The notes: generated by a model not told the origin, from the letters alone. DNA of 64,000 bases from Saturnia japonica (GCA_033032175.1 CM065307.1:434001-498000); one strand, 5' to 3'. Shown: positions 22,820 through 34,430, counted from the first letter of the stretch. Program-made: numbers and translations.

Positions 22820-23090
22820 GGTGGTAGGAATATACAGTACGAATGAGATGCGACCATCGTACATATAGTGAAAGCCTGTAATAGTAATTCGATTATGTGT
22901 GAGTCGTGTTTACAGATCAGCTGATGCATATCTAGTTTCTATTTACGTAGACCGTCATGACAGCGGTAACTGCCAATGGATTGTTGATCACTTGATGGTC
23001 ACTACTATTTCTGGATTTAACTGTAATTACCACCAGTCAATGGACCATGGATGTCGTTCTGGAAGAAAAAAAGTTTCCAAGTTGCAAACG
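22820..23090 (+). mobile_element. LINE family P, 3' end copy 2
   Basis: CGTCATGACAGCGGTAACTG, then TTGATCACTTGATGGTCAC, preceded by a diverged GTGAAAGCCTGTAATAGTAA block that matches the upstream part of copy 1. No coding part is retained. Confidence 0.5.
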
Positions 23091-23419
23091 TGTATTCTTG
23101 ATATTCCAGTAGTCCTAACCGTTCGTTAACTAGTTTTATAATACAATAACAAGTAAAACAACAACAATAGCGTGATGTAACTAAGATGTTTACAGAATCC
23201 GTCTTGTATCACGCTTCATCACTGTCTGTCGTGTTACTGACCCTCCGAGCGGAATTGCTGCCTAATGTATTGGAAAAATAGGAAACGCGTGTGTTGTGAG
23301 AATTAATTCGCATCGCTGTCGATTTTACTGTACCGCTTCGTCGGATCGATTGATTGAACGTTGTTCCTCATAAATAATATGTCGACATACGTATGTTTTG
23401 TTTGTATGTTTGTTTTTAT
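23091..23419. other. No gene recognised
   Basis: Short segment between LINE remnants. Nothing recognisable. Confidence 0.4.
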
Positions 23420-25001
23420 CATCGTAAATTTAAAAAATACGGAAATGCTGCTGACCACAGTTCATTTGTTATCCTAAGAGATAGAGCTAAATCACTTGAA
23501 GCGTTATGTTTAATAGTTATATGCATCAAATTGAAACCAATATTACAAAATGTCCAAAAGCTTTCTGGAATTATGTGAAAAGTAAGAATCGGTCCAATTT
23601 TTATCCCTCGGCAATGAAATTTGGTCAAATATCATCAAGAAGATATTTCTAACATGTTTAGCAAATACTTTCAGTCAACTTTTCTACTATGACAAACTTG
23701 TAACGATTCACAAACTGTTGATTGTGAGCGACCAGATAAAACTCCTTGTGACATAGGAAGCATTGAGATAAATGAAGGAGAGATCTATAGATTATTACTG
23801 TCACTAGATTTGAGTAAATCTCAACTATACTTCTCAATTAAACATGCCATTATTACCCGTCAGCATGGCTTTTTAAAAGGTAGATCAACAACACAATGTA
23901 GTGAATACTTAACTCGAACTATGTCTGAGCCTTCCCAGGTTGATGTTATATACACTGATTATAGCAAAGCATTTGATAGGATTGATAATGTAATTTTATT
24001 GCGCAAATTATTATGTCTGAGAATTCGTAGTAATTTGTTCAGATGGTTTTCATCGTATGTAGAGTATTGGAGTCAAACCGTTGTTCTTGGTGGTTATGCC
24101 CCTGAACTAGTCAAAATCCCTTCAGGTGTTCCGCAAGGATCCTTGTTGGGACCTATTCTTTTCACTATTTTTGTAAATGATATTCCTACGTCTTTTGTTA
24201 GCTCTGATATTTTACTTTATGCTGATGACATGAAAATATTGTGTCCAATAACAAATCAGGACGATGTAATTGGCCTGCAGCGTGATCTAGATAGTTTCCA
24301 AAGCTATTGCACTCTAAACAAAATTGATCTTAATGTGTTGAAGTGCTACGTTTGTTCTTACACGCGCAAACAAGATCCAATTATACAAAATTACAAACTC
24401 AAGAATACTGTATTATCAAAAGTTGATACAATGCGGGATCTAGGAGTTATTTTTGATTCTAAACTTACATTTCATTCGCATATTGATAATATAGTAAGCA
24501 GAGCCTCTAAAGCACTTGGATTCGTCCTTCGTTTGTCTTCAGAGTTTAAGTGCATTAAAACACTGAAGATATTGTATTGTGCTTTTGTTCGTAGTCACTT
24601 AGAATACGCTTCTCAAGTGTGGAGCCCTAACTATAACGTATATATCTCGTATTGAACGCATTCAGAAACGTTTCCTTCGATACCTACAATTTACAACTTC
24701 TTTCTATTTACCTAATTATATAGAGCGATGTAAACATTTCCATTTTCTTCCACACTATGAACGATGTAAAATAGCTGATCTATCTTATTTAAGTATCATA
24801 GCCAATAGAATTGTAGACTCTCCAGAACTCCTCTCAAAAATTCAGCTGTGTGTACCTGCAAATATAACATTAAGAAACCCCAAACTGTTATATGTACCAT
24901 TTGTAAGGACAACATATAGACAAAATTCATTTCTAATCTGGGCGTGCAAACAATTTAATTCCTTAGACGATAGTGTTGATCTATTTACTAAAAGTGTGTA
25001 A
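23420..25001 (+). pseudogene. Jockey-like LINE ORF2, reverse transcriptase remnant
   Basis: This is the longest coding remnant besides the host gene. Pieces in order: a pre-RT stretch KFKKYGNAADHSSFVILRDR (from about 23422), VKSKNRSNFYPSAMKFG (about 23577), and a long frame with QHGFLKGRSTTQ, DYSKAFDRID (RT block A), SGVPQGSLLGPILF (block B) and LLYADDMKIL (catalytic YADD), then DLGVIFDSKLTFHSHI and the LEYASQVWSP thumb-like region. A +1 frameshift near 24645 moves into a frame that stays open to TAA at 24999-25001. About 80 residues expected between the SLDLSKS stretch and the block before QHGF are missing, so there is an internal deletion. The endonuclease domain is absent. The intact enzyme would copy its RNA at a nicked target. 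Confidence 0.92.
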
Positions 25002-25337
25002 TTCCTAAGGTGCAGTTATACGGAGACATTTTTTAAAATTTTTAAGCAATTTTTGTAACAATTTTACTTTGTGTTAATTTTTGTGATTCCCTTCGTGGCT
25101 GACTGTCTTTCTTTTTCGTTTATATTTATCTTTTCTATTTGTGGAAACTTGTAATTGGCCTTCTATATTTTTTATTTTTGCTACTATTTTTATTAGCTGC
25201 AAGCTTTCCTATAATTTTTTGTTGTTTTTTTATATGGTATCTTAAATCTATATCTGGAAAATCGAAGTTCCATTGTTGTTTAGAAGAAGAAAAAAAATTT
25301 TACGTAAAGGAAAGCAAAGTTTTATCTCATTAGAAAA
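25002..25337 (+). mobile_element. Probable 3' UTR of the LINE remnant
   Basis: T-rich sequence following the ORF2 stop (TGTGATTCCCTTCGTGGCTG near 25082). No poly(A) tail can be told apart from the surrounding AT-rich DNA. The Helitron A copy starts directly after, at A|TC 25338. Confidence 0.45.
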
Positions 25338-25702
25338 TCTTATTAATATTGTTAAAGCAAAAACTTTGTAGCCCTTTTCAAGCGTATTGCGTGCACGGAA
25401 GACTGTGAGATTTGGCGTGGTTAAAATTTATATGGAGAAGGAGTGCAGAAAGCTAAAACTTATCTGTAATATGTGTTACTAATATATTAAATTAATTAAA
25501 TTAATACTGCGAATCCTAAAGCAGCCATTGACATTGAACTTAGACCCCCCAAAATATTGATATTGTCACTCAACGAAAAGTGACAGCAAGTGATGTGTAT
25601 AATACTCATTGTTAAGGTTCATGAATACTGCAAATGTCAAACAGAAAATAGTCTATGATCAAAAAGTTGCTGGTTGAATTCCGAGCTTAGGGTGATCGCT
25701 AG
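25338..25702 (+). mobile_element. Helitron family A, copy 4
   Basis: 5' A|TCTTATTAATATTG and 3' GGGTGATCGCTAG|T. All internal blocks are present. It is inserted at, or next to, the 3' end of the LINE remnant. Confidence 0.85.
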
Positions 25703-27008
25703 TTTACATATATAGGTAAAAAGAAATATATGATCTCTTATGTTTTACACAAGCAAAATTACAATGAAATCGTGACAAACAACAATAAATCCTTTTCGTC
25801 CAAACATCACGTGCTAAATATAAACCGGTTATCAGGCGGGAGCAGGTTGTAGTATAGCCGATCATTTCGCTCTATATTCACTTGTCATCGTCTTTTAGTT
25901 TCTTATTATTGTACTGACTACCATTACCCGCTCACCCCCATTACCCTTATCTCCCCTAAACTGGTCTGGTAGATCTCTACCACTCTACCTCTCGGCGATT
26001 TGAAGCGATGTTTGGTTTTGTATTCTGGTTGCTGCTTCACGCACAAGCGATTAAAATAGCGAAATATAGCGAATAAATTAGGTAGGCAATAAACACTATT
26101 TAGCCGAGCACTAATGTCCTCTATTGCCCAATACTTCGACGTCGCGTCGTTACTTTTAAGCAAAACGTCCGGGATCCCAGACCATTGACCACGTTGATCA
26201 TTAACTGCAAATACAATCATTATAAATATTTTTCAGGGATTTTTGGGTTTGAATAGTACACACACTGAGCTCACAATAAACTAATGGAATTGTAACGTTT
26301 CTTAAATAATCAAATTGAGTTAATTTGTTAAGTATATTGGTTTGTTTACTGATTTACCTATCAAACTTTGCTTGAAAGTATTTTGCTGCAACGTGGATTG
26401 TATCCGTGCTTGTTAACAGCATAGTTTATTTCGAATGGTGAGTCTATAGAATATGACTGAATCTTTAACTTTGGTCACAATAGTACGCATATTCAAGGAA
26501 CGTGTCAGAATATACGGAACGATTAATAGCCTTGTATCACACCACTGCTAATTCCATATCATTTTCACCTCCAAATAATAAGGAATGAGAGAGAAAGCCC
26601 AATATTCTTCACTAGACACTATTTTACTTTGTTTTCATGTTCCACCCATGTTCGGTTGATCTGACTGTGTTGTCAGGTGATACGTGATCACCCGTAGCAA
26701 ATATGTTTAATGGCCGTTTTTAATAGCATATCTATCCTTTGTTTCAGTTACTAAAGATAGACATATATAACCTTGTGTCCATACTTTTTTTTTCAATAAT
26801 CTATCAACGGAATTTTTTTTTTGTATCAACATAATATATATTGAATAGATAAGAGGGAAAATAATATCTGTCTTTAGTTAAAGATAGTACTTTTTACAAA
26901 TATGTACAAATCGGGGATAGTAAACTCCGATATGTTATTTAAAACGGCCGCTAAAGCGCTTAACTGAGTCTGCGTTTATAAATAGTAAACTTGAAGACAT
27001 GTAAACAG
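25703..27008. other. No gene recognised; one open frame at 25924-26220 (-)
   Basis: The minus-strand frame at 25924-26220 is open for 98 codons and reads WSGIPDVLLKSNDATSKYW near its start and KHRFKSPRGRVVEIYQTS near its end. It has no motif I recognise and no neighbouring splice context. Its composition is more balanced than most chance frames here, so a repeat-derived coding relic is possible. The remaining sequence is AT-rich. Confidence 0.3.
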
Positions 27009-27405
27009 ATAAATAAAATTAAAGTGTGTATTTGTAATATAAAAATAACAGCTTTTTACAAAATGCACATGAAAGTATATAAGGTACTTCTAGCAGAAAA
27101 AGATTAAAAAAAAAAAAATCTGTCTGTTTGTTCCGGTAAATCTCTGAAACGGTTAGACCGATTTTGATTTAGCTGACGTTTTAAGGGGTAACTTAGACTA
27201 CTTTTATTTTAGAAAAAGAATTAGGGTTCCGCGCAACTAAAATAAAACTGGTCATGGTGAATCAATTCGGCCGCTTAAATGGCTTACGCTGAATAAACCA
27301 TATGCGATATTTCAAATAAATGTACTACATAATATTAGACATTAAAAAAAACCTACAAAAAGGACAGCGAGGGAACATATCTATCTTCTAAGGATCACCC
27401 ACGAT
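27009..27405 (+). mobile_element. Helitron family B, copy 4 (3' end missing)
   Basis: It runs from AAATAAAATTAAAGTGTGTA through TGTTCCGGTAAATCTCTGAA, AAAGAATTAGGGTTCCGC, and GGCTTACGCTGAATAAACCA to CTATCTTCTAAGGATCACCC, a block otherwise seen only in the two longest copies. The CTAG end is absent, and a poly(A) tract at 27107-27119 replaces part of the middle. Confidence 0.7.
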
Positions 27406-28069
27406 ATATTAACCCAATTGTGATGTTTAAGTATGGCCAGTATAGTTTAAAAGGACCAGCCTGTATGGGTTTTTACTTAAATGTAGAGTCCCCAGACCTA
27501 ATTAAAATAAAGATTCCAAAGAAGACCAAAACAGTGGTAAAGTAGTAAAAAAGAATATTTGAAGTTAGTGCGTAAATATAACGAAAGAAAAATATGGTTT
27601 GTAATTAACAGTAGATATATTATGTTTTCAGTGACGTCATTATAATTTCACTCGATTTCTCGGTCATTTTTAATATACAGAGATAGCAAGTAGTCGTTAT
27701 CTTTACTTTAACCCTCATCAAAGGTCAAAAATTCAAAAGCTAGTTCCGGTTGGTAAAGTCAATGCTATTTGTATTATATTGGAATTAATTGTTCTTTATA
27801 AGTAATTTAAAAAATATGTATAATAGAATATTTGTGCGAAATAATTTATTTCTTTGGCGTAACAAAACAAAAAATATATATTACAAAATTTTTATCACGC
27901 GTGACCACTTACAATGATAATAATATAAATCAATTACTTTCATTTATTAGTTTTTATTATTTAAAAACAATAATTGTAACGCTGTATAAATAAATATTAT
28001 TTAATGAGATTAAATTCAAATTAAAAGAAATTGTGTAAAAATAAAAGTTAATAAAGTGAAGTTATTTAA
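27406..28069. other. AT-rich DNA, no gene
   Basis: Nothing recognised apart from A/T-rich runs at 27780-28060. Confidence 0.4.
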
Positions 28070-28476
28070 GGCGCAATGGCTTTTGCAATTTTGTCTGTAG
28101 GCTTCTTTGCGCCTTTTACGTTTCTGGCCGCAACATATTTGTATTATCCACGGAACACTGGCGGTCCAACCGCATTAAAAACCTCGCTCTTGGCAAATTT
28201 TGTAATTGTCGAGCTGACAAATATACATATTGCGAAGTACTTCATATTAATTACTTAATTTTTTTGACATTATTTCATTTATTTGCTCGCAAATGTAATG
28301 AAACACGTTGTATGTTACACGGGCGGTACGGGAATTACGAACATCGACTCGTTGAAATTCTCAGTCTTCGACTTCGGGCTTCTAATAGACACTCGTTCGT
28401 AATTCCTTATTTACCGCCCTCAAGACAAAATGTATTGTATACGTTTAATGATTTATTTGCGCACTGTGCAATATGA
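28070..28476. repeat. Palindrome-rich block, possible fold-back element
   Basis: Two inverted repeats stand out. GGCGCAA at 28070-28076 pairs with TTGCGCC at 28107-28113. GGGCGGTA + GAATTACGAAC (28321-28342) pairs with GTTCGTAATTC + TACCGCCC (28395-28419), giving 11 bp and 8 bp of stem separated by an internal loop and enclosing a 52-nt loop. The whole block is less AT-rich than its flanks. Two frames (28076-28258 and 28264-28476, both +) are open across it. It may be a non-autonomous DNA element or a structured RNA; the class is not recognised. Confidence 0.5.
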
Positions 28477-29587
28477 AACCACCACGAAACTATTACACTA
28501 TGGTATGATCTGTTTGTTTGCCAAGTTTATTGATATAGTTTTCCTTATTGGGTGCCTGATTAACACGTTTACGGCTTTGTTAGCAAAACTATGATAATTT
28601 TGTAATACGTGATTGCAAATATAGACTCGAGTTTAGGAGTTACATTATTTAGAAAAAGTAAAAAAACATATTTGGATAATATACTATAGGTACATATAAA
28701 CACATATAATGTTAACATAACATACATATAATAAGTACCGATTGTTTCAGACGCTATGGTTTGCTAGTACAAAAGTTTACACATTAATAGTTATTCTAAA
28801 ACTATGAAATGATGAGATGAAGTTACCTTTATGGCGTAGAGGCTGTTTAAAATATATTATGATCTAACTATGGTGTGGGTCTAAATTCTCAAATAAATTT
28901 TATTTTAAAACATAGATTTAAAATTATTGGTTTCCTTTATGATTAGAGATAACGGGCTATCTACAAACAATAGCTCTTAGAATACGGCAACTTAACTATA
29001 AAGTATTCGAAATAAAGATTGTCAACGATACAGTATTTTTCATATGACTCGGGTACGCCGTTATGGGCGATAATGTACGCGAATATTATGTAGTTTAGAT
29101 TGCCACAATTTTATAGTACGCCGACAATATCTAGTTGTGCCGAGGAAACCAATCATTAATCTATGTTTTAAAATTACGGAATTCTATTTTTGAATTCACT
29201 CATTTGTTTGTTGATTAGTGATTTGTTTTCATAACATTTAAATCGTTTTCGTCAACATGGCGTCACAGTGGCGTACACATTAAAAATACTTGTAATTTTG
29301 GATACGAGTTCGTTTGCGATAGCAACGTTACGCAAACGGTAATCTACATTCATGACGTAGGTATAAAGTAAAATATACAACAAAGGAACGCACGATACGT
29401 TTGTGGTTTCAACGTTTCCGTTTCGATAATTTAAATTTCAAAAATGAGTCTCGTCGTAGCCCAGCGCCGATTAAAAAAATAATTAATCATTGTATACCAT
29501 ATTATAGTCGCTTTTATAAATTTTGCTGATTAAGAGTTTTACTACAATAACTTCTCACTTTTTTTAATTAATTTTTTCTAGTACTAA
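28477..29587. other. No gene recognised
   Basis: Scattered CpG words around 29240-29460 (for example GTCGTAGCCCAGCGCCG) but no frame or splice signal worth assigning. Confidence 0.4.
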
Positions 29588-29880
29588 CTACTGTTAGCCA
29601 TAAGGGCCCTGGAGCCTCAGACGGCCTTTATAGCTTCACAGTGGCTTGAGGGGCGCTTAAGGCACTCAGCCGCGAAAGCGTGGCGACATGCTCAAGGGTG
29701 TTGAGCAGCTTGGGCTGTTGCCCTGGGTTCAAATAAGTCGCGAACTACGTAATTACCTATCCGTAGATATTCGATCTATACTAACATAAATATATACATG
29801 TTCCTGCCTCTTGGGAGGAAGGAGGAAACATGTGTCTATGTATTTAGTGATTTGTCAATCCTTTCACCTATTTTTATGTG
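29588..29880 (+). repeat. Repeat family H, long copy
   Basis: It begins CTGTTAGCCATAAGGGCCCT, continues with GGAGCCTCAGACGGCCTTTA and GGCACTCAGCCGCGAAAGCG, and ends in an imperfect palindrome ACATGTTCCTGCCTC...GAGGAAACATGT at 29798-29833. It closes with TATGTATTTAGTGAT. The palindromic end recurs at 54330-54390 and the start at 15715-15790. The GC-rich middle suggests decayed coding DNA of a retroelement, but no motif is certain. Confidence 0.55.
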
Positions 29881-30951
29881 ACGATATTGCCAAATATGCT
29901 TTTATACTAAGCCTAAAAGGACAGGCTCTCAAATACAGCTGCGGTTAGGTGCTCGGCGAGACATTTTCAACTTAAAGGTTTTAGCTATTCAGGTATGCTT
30001 TAGAAAGTGTGCTATGGTTTCATGATGTTTTTTTATCTCACTGAAAGGTTAGAACAGTATAATTCTAACCCACATCGACTGAAAGTTGTAGTCGAATGTG
30101 ATATTAGGAAATCACAACTTCAACTAAAAGATCAGTTGTGTTTTGCTTCATTCAAATTAGTAAAAAACCTAAATATATATTTAATATTTATATATCAACC
30201 TTTCCCTTTCTCAAAAATGGATGATTATGCCCTTTTGTATCGCTGGACATTTTCAAGGAGGTAGTAGAAGATTCACAGAAAATAAAGGGAGCCTTAAGGC
30301 GGTCTAGAGGTTGCTGGCTGATTATAATATGGCGAACAAAACCTGATACATATTTCGCCAGTTCTACGAAATTAAAATAGTCCGTATTTTAAAGTACCTA
30401 ATGTTAAATATTTACAACAATTGCAGATTTGAAATGGCTTTCTTAGTGTCCCGCATGCCGTGTTTGTAGCAATAAAGTTCTAACAAGCTTTTGTTAAATA
30501 ACCCGATTTTTAGGGAGAGCTAGAAATAGAAAATATTTTATATGGAAATTGAGCGGGATATTAAATAACTTTGGGAACTTAACTTTAACTCAATCATTAT
30601 AATCGAATTAGTTTATGCTATGAAAACACAAAATATAAGTTATCTAATGTTACTTTAACTGTTTATGTAACCTATCGTTATGTCAGTGAAGGAGTTTGTC
30701 GCCATTGTTCACCATTATATCATACAAACAGGAAAACAACTCGTTTATTCGTTTTACATAGCAGAAATAAACGAAATAAATCAAATTATCTATATGCATT
30801 TTAATCTTTTAAATGCAAATTTTATCTGTATTCCGTTATGTATAAACATATACATTATAAAGGTAACTGTCAATTGAATTTCGTCTTCGACCACCGCCGT
30901 TTGTATAAGAGACTATAAACTTTTTAGAATTACTTTAGATAAATCAATCAA
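29881..30951. other. No gene recognised
   Basis: AT-rich. The plus frames at 30007-30264 and 30680-30877 are rich in F, I, Y, N and K, as expected for chance frames. Confidence 0.4.
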
Positions 30952-31235
30952 TTGCTCAAAATCTGTTTAAATAATATTAATTGTCCCGATCTTCTATCTA
31001 AACTGCATTTTAAGGTCCCGACCAAGCATCTGCGTACAAACCTGCCCTTAACTTTTCCCTTCGTTTTTACTAACTACCGGCAAAACTATTTGCTTTGGCG
31101 AAATGGGAATTTTTTCAACTGCATGAGCGAGAATGCCAATTTTGATATTTTTAACACTACTATAGACAAGGCTAGAACGCTTTTAAGCCCGGATTTATTT
31201 TACCAATGTTTAAAAGGAAAAGTCCAGTTGTAGAA
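30952..31235 (+). pseudogene. LINE ORF2 C-terminal fragment
   Basis: A 93-codon frame begins NNINCPDLLSKLHFKVPTKH and continues with TNYRQNYLLWRNGNFFN and NTTIDKAR. The IDCP.LLS...F.VP....R....F......TNY....P..R....(Y/F)N pattern is the usual end of jockey-superfamily polyproteins, just after the conserved RT-thumb region. It is 5'-truncated at 30952, and neither RT nor endonuclease motifs are present. Confidence 0.65.
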
Positions 31236-31993
31236 TTGTTCTGCTCAATCAACCAAAATGCTGATGGTCTTCTTTCTCCTACCCTTATCCCACTCAGCAC
31301 GTCTTCTTCTTCCATTTCAGCCTATCCACTCGTCCTATCTGTACTCACTCCCCAACATGCATATCCTATTCTACACAGTTCATCTGAGTCCTTTTAAGGT
31401 GCCCTCTTCTCGCGTTAGCGCTTACTATCACCTCCATTGTCTTTTTGGCAACATGACTTTTATCGCTTAAATGGCTAGAGTAGTATGAACCATAATATAG
31501 CCGGAGTAGATTCAGGCCCCGAAATTAGATGGCAAGTAGGAGCGTTTGAAGATGGTACGGGGAAAAGAGCTGTTGTCCCTCTAACAGAGTATGGGTAAGA
31601 TGAGATGGTAAAATGGCTGACTTCATCGCACGCAACTATAGGAGTTTAAGTCAGAGGGAATGAAACTCAGCAGCATTTTTCCTCTATTTATACTGTATTA
31701 AACTATTTCATTCTCATCATCTCTCTAAATTTGCTTAAGTATTTTCCACACTCCTAATTTCTCTCTCGATCAGCCGAGACTGCTTGTTGTTCCAAACGCT
31801 TCGCTTAATCATCGCTACTACAAGGTAAGGGCTATGATTGGCCGACGCCTATGTTTGGTTGATTATGCTTACTTGCAAACTTAGTTAATTGAACATCATA
31901 TAATAAATCTAATATTATATTTTAATAATGTAAAAACAACTTATGATAATATGTTTATTTACTCGTAAAGTGCCCAGTAACTCTAATATATTA
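31236..31993. other. No gene recognised; short open frames
   Basis: Two overlapping plus frames (31206-31397 and 31258-31470) lie over pyrimidine-rich DNA. A 32-codon ATG-less frame near 31506-31604 reads DSGPEIRWQVGAFEDGTGK. None has a recognised motif. Confidence 0.3.
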
Positions 31994-32400
31994 TTATAGC
32001 GTTACACAACGTATATACCTTGGCGTTATTTGTAACCTGCCGATTGGAAAATGATTAGTGTTGCTATTTTTAACGGACAACTTGAAGACATTGTCAATGG
32101 AGTTTCGAAATAGTTCATAGTAATAGTTTTCCCATTCCTGCTTACCCTCCGTCCAAACAAACTCCCAAAATCCTTTATTGCTATAGGCGCCGCGCTGGTT
32201 TAATCCGATCTTACCATGGGCAGTTGGCCAGGTCCACGAATTCTCATAAACTTTTCTTTCATTATCAGCAGATCGTGTTAATTAAATTGATAAATGTACA
32301 ATATTTTCAAATAATTCATTGGTATACGTCGAAATGTAATCTGGGGTATCGTATCAAATACCATCAATTTTCCACAGCCTAAAGCTAAATCACTTAATTA
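31994..32400 (-). pseudogene. Unidentified decayed protein-coding sequence
   Basis: A minus-strand frame is open from 32281 to a TAA at plus 31994-31996 and reads NERKVYENSWTWPTAHGKIG, GAYSNKGFWEFVWTEGKQEW and YYYELFRNSIDNVFKLSV. The W, G and Y content is unlike chance frames in this AT-rich DNA. The same frame continues upstream across one TAA (32282-32284) as DTPDYISTYTNELFENIVHL, and across another stop as FSFRLWKIDGI. This is the pattern expected of a coding sequence that has acquired stops. I do not recognise the family. There is no ATG, no convincing splice site and no LINE-type motif. It could be a gene relic, an exon of an unmodelled minus-strand gene, or a transposon-derived protein. 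Confidence 0.5.
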
Positions 32401-32705
32401 AAGCCACCGATAGGAATCACTCAATAATTCTTGCGTAAATAGTTCTCAAACACGCCGAAATACGTGAAACTTTATTAGGCCATATGCTTGCGATTAATAT
32501 CGATTTTTTATGTAATTACTCGAATAAAAAGAACATCGAAGACGGCAATGTTTATTTTTTACTAAAATCTAACCCCACGGAGCGTTTTTTCACCGGCGAA
32601 ATCACAGGACGCAACGTGGTAAATGGGTTTAATTAACTGAGATTACATAGCTAAAATAAAATTACTAATTAATCAATGTTGAAAAATCTGTGATAGAAAA
32701 TTACA

Positions 32706-33968
32706 TCTATACCAATATTATAAAGAGGAAAGATGTGATTTTACGTTTTTTTTTTTTTTGTTTGTAATAGGTAGATAAACTCAAAAACTACTGGACTGAT
32801 TTAAAAAATTCTTTCTTCCAATAAATATAAAGCTGCAGTATCAGCGAGTAACATAGGCTATATTATAATTTGAAAAATTAATTTATTCAACATAAACATT
32901 TATTTATTTATTTAAGATAAACAAACTTCACAGCACATTTTAAAAATTGTAAAATAGTTAGAATATAATTGTAAAGTGCCAATTAAGAAGTAGTACATAA
33001 ATTATATTTTATACTTATACCTAACGATAACGACAGTGTGTATGAGTCTATTTAAAATAATGTTTATTAAGTAATGTGTGTGTGTGCGTGTATGTGTGTT
33101 TTAGGTTTTCTGTAATTACTCCTGAACTAACCTTTTAGAGACCGACTTGAGAAACTGCATTCGACTTAGGTGGAAAATGTCAATATCGTTGAAAAGCTTA
33201 TTGTATTGTGTAGTACACCTGTAAAGGACAGAGTTTTGAGCATATGTAAGTAAACTTTACAGACGAAATTGCGAACAAACTGGAGTTCCTAGTACGCTTA
33301 CTGGGTACTCGCATAAATTTACTTAAAAGTTTTAGGCAATCTGTTATTGAGTTAAATAACTCATATAGAAATCGCATATCGTTTATGATTCGACGGTATT
33401 TTAATGACAAAATGTTATTTTGTTAAAGTTATTTATTTATTCAGTTATTTATTTGTTGTTTAAGTTATTATTGTACTCACTGGGATGGATCTTACTTTTG
33501 AAATTAAGAAATTTTTAAAAACTTATTTTGAATATTTTCCAATCTGGTATCATGTGTAATGAAAGCTGGTAACCGTATTGATGACGCATATTCTAAGCAG
33601 CTTCTCACATAACAATAATAAAGAACTTTAAGTGGTAGAATTTCACTGAATGGCTTTGTGTCTCTAAATATAAATCTTAACATTTTGATGGCTTTTTGAT
33701 GAATAAAGTCGTAATGATAATTTTACAGTAACTTCGAGTCCATCATAATCCCCAGATCTTTACACACAATTAACACTTTGGATTGGCAGGTGATTTAAGA
33801 GTAACTGTAATTAATATGACGAAGTTTACGTGTGAAAGTTATTGAATTGCATTTCTTTATATTAAATGTCGACAGTTTTACACAAAGTATAAAAAAATGC
33901 ATACACGTGTGCGTTGGCGATGTTTATCGTATAAAATGAACATGAGTGAAACCGTGGGGCACAGCTAG
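32706..33968 (+). mobile_element. Helitron family C, split by a LINE insertion
   Basis: The 5' junction A|TCTATACCAATATTATAAAG and the blocks CAAAAACTACTGGACTGATT and GTAACATAGGCTATATTATA mark the left part (32706-32897). The right part (about 33891-33968) ends GTGGGGCACAGCTAG|T, the same terminal motif as family B. The 1.0-kb middle is an antisense LINE. The two sides therefore form one Helitron, about 270 bp without the insert. This assumes the sides belong together, which fits their orientation. Confidence 0.6.
32898..33890 (-). pseudogene. 5'-truncated LINE inserted in Helitron C
   Basis: On the minus strand, pieces in order: KDLGIMMDSKLL (about plus 33770-33730), HYDFIHQKAIKMLRFIFRD and VLYYCYVRSCLEYASSIRLP (33717-33505), then KYRRIINDMRFLYELFNSIT with MRVPSKRTRNSSLFA (33410-33198), and a (AAAT)n-like tail at 32898-32913. 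These are the post-YADD and C-terminal segments of a jockey-like LINE protein, split by several frameshifts. A GTGTGTGTGTGCGTG microsatellite sits in its 3' UTR near 33077. Confidence 0.8.
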
Positions 33969-34009
33969 TTATTTTATAAAGGCATAGATATTATGGTAGC
34001 TTTACATTA

Positions 34010-34430
34010 TTTCTGTCTCTGGTGATAAAATATATACATACATTACAATCCAAACACTACAGCGACCACTGACAGATCTAAATCCATCAGCGGTCACCGC
34101 TGTCATGCCAGCGTGCGTAAATATCTCTTCATGTTACCCTTGAAAGACCCAATGTAGTAAGGAAGGAACACATTAGCCGGGAGAAGGTTCCACAGCTTCA
34201 CGGTACGACAAAGATAAGCCATAGAGAACTTTTTAGTTTGAGCCGAGATGGAGGCTACCTTAAAACTGTGACTCCGCAGCCCAGCGCGTTTGGTTCTGTT
34301 GTGGAAGGTAGAGGAAGGTATTAGATTGAACAGTTCAGAATATAAATAATATAGCGTGTGTTGATAGCATAACTAAGTAGATGAAGCAGTACGTCAAGCT
34401 CTGTCTGAAAGTCAGTCAACTCTATCCACT
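34010..34430 (-). pseudogene. LINE family P, ORF2 C-terminus plus 3' UTR
   Basis: The minus strand reads RTKRAGLRSHSFKVASISAQ, FSMAYLCRTVKLWNLLPANV and FLPYYIGSF (plus 34297-34143). After an apparent one-base frameshift near 34140 it continues NMKRYLRTLA and a stop (34104-34106). The LWN.LP...F...Y.I..FK..(M/V)(K)RYL pattern is the LINE C-terminus. The following UTR (GACAGCGGTGACCGCTGATG) is the family P signature, which ties that UTR to this protein. Confidence 0.8.
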
